A stretch of 9,718 nucleotides of DNA, taken from contig PWUP01000155.1 in the NCBI GenBank assembly GCA_003562535.1, positions 1 through 9,718 of the forward strand, read 5' to 3'. Source of the DNA: Gammaproteobacteria bacterium. GTDB taxonomy: Bacteria > Pseudomonadota > Gammaproteobacteria > Competibacterales > Competibacteraceae. Within the stretch, counting starts at the first letter, position 1. Every line of letters starts with the position of its first letter. Under the pieces are notes generated by a model that worked only from the letters and a program-made list of their open reading frames with translations, searched no databases and was not told the origin of the DNA. The translations under genes and the position numbers were made by a program. This document shows, piece by piece, positions 5,881 through 9,718 of this stretch.

Positions 5881-7629
5881 TTAATCCTTGGTCACGCGAT
5901 TGATCTCTTCCAAGCTGCATACTCCAGCTCGGATCTTGTTGAGGCCCGATTCTCGCAGAGTCACTAAGCCTTCACGTTTAGCTTGATCATTGATCTCCAT
6001 GACATTACCGCTACCGGCCATCATGATTCGACCGATAGCGTCGCTCACGGGCATCACTTCAAACAGACCCACTCGGCCGCGATAGCCTTGGGTGCATTGG
6101 GGGCAGCCCACGGCGCGATACACTTCAAGTTGGCTGATTTCGTCTTTTTGGAAACCTTGACCGAGTAACTCCGCTGCGGGAATATCCTCTTCAACGGCTT
6201 TACAGTGTTCACACAGGCGTCGGGCCAAGCGCTGGGCAATAATCAGACTGACGCTGGAGGCGATGTTATAGGCCGGAACCCCCATGTTCACCATACGCGC
6301 CAAGGTTTGTGCGGCACTATTGGTGTGTACGGTGGACAGCACCATGTGTCCGGTTTGGGCGGCTTTAATACCGATTTCAGCGGTTTCTAGGTCACGAATC
6401 TCACCGACCATAATGATGTCCGGGTCTTGGCGCAGAAAGGCGCGCAACGCTTCGGCAAAGCTGAGCCCCGTTTTGAGATTGACGTTGACTTGGTTTACCC
6501 CCGCTAATTGAATTTCGACGGGGTCTTCAACGGTAGAAATATTAACTTCAGGCGTATTAAGAATATTTAAAGCGGTGTACAGGGTGACGGTTTTACCGCT
6601 ACCTGTGGGGCCCGTCACCAAGACCATGCCTTGAGGTTTCTTAATCGCCGTTAAAAACAGGTTTTTTTCCCGGTCGTCGAAGCCTAAGGCACTGACCCCC
6701 AGTTTAGCCGCCCCGGCGTCGAGAATCCGCATCACGACTTTTTCGCCATATAACGTGGGCAGGGTATTGACCCGGAAATCCACCGCCCGCCGACTGGAGA
6801 TGCGCATTTTAGCGCGGCCATCTTGCGGGACACGGCGTTCGGCAATATTCAGCCGCGCCATGATTTTTAAGCGAGCCGCTAAGCGCGGTGCCATACTGTT
6901 TGGGGGTTTAGTGATTTCATGCAAAATACCGTCTTGGCGAAATCGCACCCGATATTCATGCTCATAAGGTTCAAAGTGAATATCCGAAGCGCCGCGATTG
7001 ATCGCATCCAGCAACAACTTGTTAATAAAGCGCACTAAGGGGGCGTCATCCGCCGCTTCGGTAGCGCCGGCGTCTTGAGGCCCCGTGTCTTCTTCGGCGA
7101 CGATATCGATATCGTCCAAGCCTTCATCGAGCATGGATTGAATATTCGATGCGGCTTGATCGAGTAATTTTTCTAGCGCCGCCGTCAGTTGCTCATCGAC
7201 AACAATGACCGGTTCCGGCGTTAACCCCGTCTGAAACTTAATATCCTCCAACGCCCGCATATTCGTGGGGTCGGAAACCGCAATGAACAAGCGCGGACCG
7301 TGTTTGTAAAGCGGCAGCACTCGATGGAGCCGCACTAATTTCTCGGACACCACATCCTTAGGCGCGTGTTCTAGATTCATCGCGGTGAGATCAAGCAACG
7401 GTATGCCGAACTCCCGCGAAGCCATTTGCGCAACGGCATACGAGGTCGCTAGCCGATTTTTGCTCAAATAGGTAATCAGCGGCATATCCGCATGGCGCGC
7501 TTTGTCAACGGCCTCAGCGAGCTTATCTTCAGCGACCAATCCACGCCGTGCGATAAGCCGGGCAATACCGGACAGAGGACTGACGGTGTCTAGCGAGTTA
7601 ACATCAACAGCATTGGAAGCCATGGTCAT
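5881..7629 (-). CDS. pilB: Type IV pilus assembly ATPase PilB
   Basis: PilB is the cytoplasmic hexameric ATPase that drives pilus extension through PilC. An N-terminal T2SSE_N/MshEN-type domain covers about residues 25-150. An acidic linker follows (about 168-196). The ATPase core has Walker A GPTGSGKT (340-347), the Asp box around VEDPVE (367-372), Walker B IIMVGEIRD (405-413) and the His box with TGHMVLSTVHTN (426-437). Four cysteines, C473, C476, C509 and C512, form the zinc site that is typical of PilB/GspE ATPases and usually absent from the retraction ATPase PilT. Length (582) is normal. Two possible starts exist, ATG at 7629 and ATG at 7623 (Met3); neither has a good ribosome-binding site, so the exact start is open. 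It is the first pil gene, 55 bases after yejF; no pilin gene precedes it. Confidence 0.97.
   Translation of the reverse strand: MTMASNAVDVNSLDTVSPLSGIARLIARRGLVAEDKLAEAVDKARHADMPLITYLSKNRLATSYAVAQMASREFGIPLLDLTAMNLEHAPKDVVSEKLVRLHRVLPLYKHGPRLFIAVSDPTNMRALEDIKFQTGLTPEPVIVVDEQLTAALEKLLDQAASNIQSMLDEGLDDIDIVAEEDTGPQDAGATEAADDAPLVRFINKLLLDAINRGASDIHFEPYEHEYRVRFRQDGILHEITKPPNSMAPRLAARLKIMARLNIAERRVPQDGRAKMRISSRRAVDFRVNTLPTLYGEKVVMRILDAGAAKLGVSALGFDDREKNLFLTAIKKPQGMVLVTGPTGSGKTVTLYTALNILNTPEVNISTVEDPVEIQLAGVNQVNVNLKTGLSFAEALRAFLRQDPDIIMVGEIRDLETAEIGIKAAQTGHMVLSTVHTNSAAQTLARMVNMGVPAYNIASSVSLIIAQRLARRLCEHCKAVEEDIPAAELLGQGFQKDEISQLEVYRAVGCPQCTQGYRGRVGLFEVMPVSDAIGRIMMAGSGNVMEINDQAKREGLVTLRESGLNKIRAGVCSLEEINRVTKD
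5885..5889 (-). promoter_or_regulatory. Ribosome-binding site of pilC inside the end of pilB
   Basis: AAGGA on the minus strand lies eight bases before the pilC ATG and overlaps the last codons of pilB. It is the best Shine-Dalgarno match among the pil junctions in this window. It fixes the pilC start and indicates that pilB and pilC are translated from one message. Confidence 0.75.
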
Positions 7630-7684
7630 CTATACCATTTTACTTAGTGTGCAACTGTATCATGCTCAGGGTGCAATGTAGAAG
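7630..7684 (-). promoter_or_regulatory. yejF-pilB intergenic gap with paired TTGCAC motifs
   Basis: This 55-base gap is the only place between yejF and pilB where a pil promoter could sit. On the minus strand TTGCAC occurs twice, at 7671-7676 and 7649-7654, exactly 22 bases apart, about two helical turns. I see no -35/-10 pair with proper spacing and no terminator hairpin for the yej genes. pilB may therefore be read by run-through or from a promoter inside yejF. The paired motif could be a regulator site or chance. Confidence 0.25.
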
Positions 7685-9292
7685 CTAAGCCGCTTGTTCC
7701 ACAGTCAGTGCGGCTGCCAATAACTTCTGAGTATAGTCCGCCTGGGGATGTTTAAACAGTTGTTGTGCAGAACCTTGTTCAACCACCACACCGGATCGCA
7801 TCACAATCAGTTCATCGGCCAGCGCCCGGATGACCCGTAAATCATGACTGATGAAAACATAAGCGAGTTGATGCCGATGTTGCAACTGCCGCAGTAACTC
7901 AATAATCTGCGCTTGAACCGACACATCTAGGGCTGAGGTCGGTTCATCCAATACCAGCAGCCGAGGCTGCAGAACCATCGCCCGCGCAATCGCGATCCGT
8001 TGACGTTGCCCACCAGAAAATTCGTGCGGATAGCGGAAGCGACTGGCTGGGTCCAGACCGACTTCTTCTAAGGCTTGGATCACGCGCTGTTCACGCTCGC
8101 TGTCCGTGCCACCCAATTGATGCACACGCAAGCCTTCCTCAACGATTTGCTGCACTGACAGCCGTGGACTGAGACTGCCAAACGGGTCTTGGAAGACCAC
8201 CTGCATGGTCGCCCGCAAAGGCCGTAATGCTTTGGCAGGCAGCCCTTGCAGTTCACGGCCAGCAAAGCGGATTGACCCGCGACTGCGTTCTAAGCGCAAC
8301 AGCGCCATAGCTAAGGTGGTTTTGCCGGAACCCGATTCGCCGACCACGCCCACAGTATGCCCTTGGCGAAGCTGTAAACTCACACCGTCTACCGCTTTAA
8401 TATACCCTACTGTGCGTTTAATGATACCCGTCTTAATAGGAAACCACACGCGCAGATCGTGCGCCTCCAGTACCAGTGGGGCTTGGTGGTCAGGCTGTGA
8501 GCCGCGCACACCCGGTTCAGCGGCGAGTAGGCGGCGAGTGTACGGATGTTGCGGCTGACTGAACAGAGGGGCGGTCGAACCCGATTCAACGATCTGCCCC
8601 TGATTCATCACATACACCCGTTGCGCCATGCGCCGAACAATACCCAGATCATGGGTAATCAGCAGCAAAGCCATATTAAACCGCTGTTGCAGGTCTTTAA
8701 GCAAATCGAGAATCTGAGCCTGAATGGTGACATCCAGGGCTGTCGTCGGTTCGTCAGCGATTAATAAATCCGGCTCATTGGCCAAGGCCATAGCAATCAT
8801 TACCCGCTGCCGCTGGCCGCCCGAGAGCTGATGGGGAAAGGCTTGCAAGCGTTGTTCGGGATCGGCAATACGCACCAACTGCAGAAGTTCTAAAGTGCGT
8901 TGCCGAGCGCGGCTTCGGCTCATGCCTTTGTGCAGTATCAGGGTTTCGCCGATTTGTTTTTCTATCGTATGTAATGGGTTAAGCGAGGTCATCGGCTCTT
9001 GGAAAATCATGCTGATTTGATTGCCCCGCAACTGGCGCAATTGACGGGCATCGGCACCGATCAGGGCTTGGTCGCGAAACTCAATATGGCCGCCGAGCCG
9101 GGCGCTGGAGGGCAGTAATTGCATCACTGCCAGTGCCGTGACTGATTTGCCCGAGCCGGACTCGCCGACCAGCGCCACGGTTTCCCCAGCCGCAATCGTC
9201 AGCGAGGCGCCACGCACAGCAGCCACCTCGCTGGCTGAACCGCGAAACTCAACGGTGAGTTGTTCAATAGCCAGTAAAGGCTTAGTACTCAT
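7685..9292 (-). CDS. yejF: Peptide ABC transporter, double ATP-binding subunit YejF
   Basis: This is the energising subunit of a YejABEF-type importer for oligopeptides (microcin C uptake in E. coli), working at the inner membrane with permeases YejB and YejE and a periplasmic binding protein YejA. Two nucleotide-binding domains are fused in one 535-residue chain, the normal YejF design. Domain 1 has Walker A GESGSGKS (43-50), signature LSGGQ (156-160), Walker B LLIADE (176-181) and switch His214. Domain 2 has GESGSGKT (318-325), FSGGQ (425-429), LLVLDE (445-450) and His483. Each domain ends with the RLLAA/KLLAA stretch of the oligopeptide-transporter ATPase family. It starts six bases after yejE; minus-strand GAGG (9297-9300), overlapping the yejE stop, lies four bases before the ATG. 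The related DppD/DppF and OppD/OppF pairs are separate genes, which favours YejF. Confidence 0.93.
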   Translation of the reverse strand: MSTKPLLAIEQLTVEFRGSASEVAAVRGASLTIAAGETVALVGESGSGKSVTALAVMQLLPSSARLGGHIEFRDQALIGADARQLRQLRGNQISMIFQEPMTSLNPLHTIEKQIGETLILHKGMSRSRARQRTLELLQLVRIADPEQRLQAFPHQLSGGQRQRVMIAMALANEPDLLIADEPTTALDVTIQAQILDLLKDLQQRFNMALLLITHDLGIVRRMAQRVYVMNQGQIVESGSTAPLFSQPQHPYTRRLLAAEPGVRGSQPDHQAPLVLEAHDLRVWFPIKTGIIKRTVGYIKAVDGVSLQLRQGHTVGVVGESGSGKTTLAMALLRLERSRGSIRFAGRELQGLPAKALRPLRATMQVVFQDPFGSLSPRLSVQQIVEEGLRVHQLGGTDSEREQRVIQALEEVGLDPASRFRYPHEFSGGQRQRIAIARAMVLQPRLLVLDEPTSALDVSVQAQIIELLRQLQHRHQLAYVFISHDLRVIRALADELIVMRSGVVVEQGSAQQLFKHPQADYTQKLLAAALTVEQAA

Positions 9293-9298
9293 GATGCC

Positions 9299-9718
9299 TC
9301 AACGGAAAATTTTTCGTGGATCAAAGGCATCACGCACCGCCTCGCCGATAAAGACCAGTAAACTCAGCATCAGCGCCAGCACGATAAACGCCGTCAAACC
9401 CAGCCACGGCGCAGTGAGATTGTTCCGTCCCTGCAGCAACAACTCACCCAGTGACGGCGAGCCAGGGGGGAGACCTAAGCCAAGAAAATCCAGACCGGTT
9501 AATGTCGTCACTGAACCGGTGAGAATAAAGGGCAAAAACGTGATGGTAGCCACCATCGCATTCGGCAGGGTATGGCGGAACATAATCACTGTATTGCTCA
9601 CACCCAAGGCGCGGGCGGCGCGGATGTATTCGAAATTGCGCGCTCGCAGGAACTCAGCCCGTACCACCCCGACCAGCGCGGTCCAGGAAAACAAGGTCAT
9701 GAGCACCAGTAAGGAGAC
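9299..9718 (-). CDS. yejE: Peptide ABC transporter permease YejE (5' partial)
   Basis: Only the C-terminal 139 residues are present; the frame stays open to the last base of the window, so the GTG at 9706 is an internal valine codon rather than a start. The piece holds the end of the MetI-like permease domain, including the cytoplasmic coupling loop IRAARALGVSN with the EAA-type LG motif, which contacts the ATPase. The block LDFLGLGLPPGSPSLGELL and the closing FDPRK are close to E. coli YejE as remembered (full length about 340 residues). At least two membrane spans are visible here. It precedes yejF by six bases in one operon; yejB and yejA would be expected further upstream, outside the window. 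Confidence 0.94.
   Translation of the reverse strand, partial: VSLLVLMTLFSWTALVGVVRAEFLRARNFEYIRAARALGVSNTVIMFRHTLPNAMVATITFLPFILTGSVTTLTGLDFLGLGLPPGSPSLGELLLQGRNNLTAPWLGLTAFIVLALMLSLLVFIGEAVRDAFDPRKIFR

Noticed and set aside
7629..7654. TTGCAC...TATAGA as a pilB promoter
   Set aside because: The spacer would be only 14 bases and the -10 element would overlap the first start codon.
9299..9706. A complete small permease starting at the GTG at 9706
   Set aside because: The frame stays open to the window end and the residues match only the C-terminal portion of YejE, so it is a partial gene.

Overview
The window looks like a gammaproteobacterial chromosome of moderate GC content. The evidence is the pilB-pilC-pilD-coaE-zapD gene order, a ZapD (a gammaproteobacterial/betaproteobacterial cell-division factor), a YejE/YejF-type peptide ABC transporter, and a tRNA-Glu almost identical to the Escherichia coli one as I remember it. 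I cannot assign a genus from sequence alone.

Left part, plus strand (1-2336): the 3' portion of a DUF2201/COG3864-type protein with a C-terminal von Willebrand A-like domain enters from the left edge. A short gap then carries a near-consensus sigma-70 promoter driving a two-gene tRNA unit, tRNA-Ala(GGC) followed by tRNA-Glu(TTC), with a hairpin behind it. After a 274-base non-coding stretch holding an inverted repeat comes an unrecognised 261-residue multi-pass membrane protein. It is the least explained gene here.

Central part, minus strand (7629 down to 2376): a compact operon-like run pilB, pilC, pilD, coaE, zapD, with junctions of 4 bases, 8 bases, a 1-base overlap and 34 bases. PilB (assembly ATPase), PilC (inner-membrane platform) and PilD (prepilin peptidase/methyltransferase) form the core of the type IV pilus machine. 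CoaE completes coenzyme A synthesis and ZapD bundles FtsZ; they share the transcript by long-standing gene order rather than by pathway. No pilin gene lies upstream of pilB, and yacG, which commonly follows zapD, is absent; the convergent membrane-protein gene sits there instead.

Right part, minus strand (9718 down to 7685): the 3' part of yejE (permease) and a complete yejF (double ATPase) of an oligopeptide/microcin C-type importer, ending 55 bases before pilB with no visible terminator between them.

Most of the window is ordinary core genome. I did not find a convincing new system. The items most worth a second look are the orphan membrane protein with heptad-spaced arginines, the repeat in front of it, and the DUF2201/VWA protein of unknown function.
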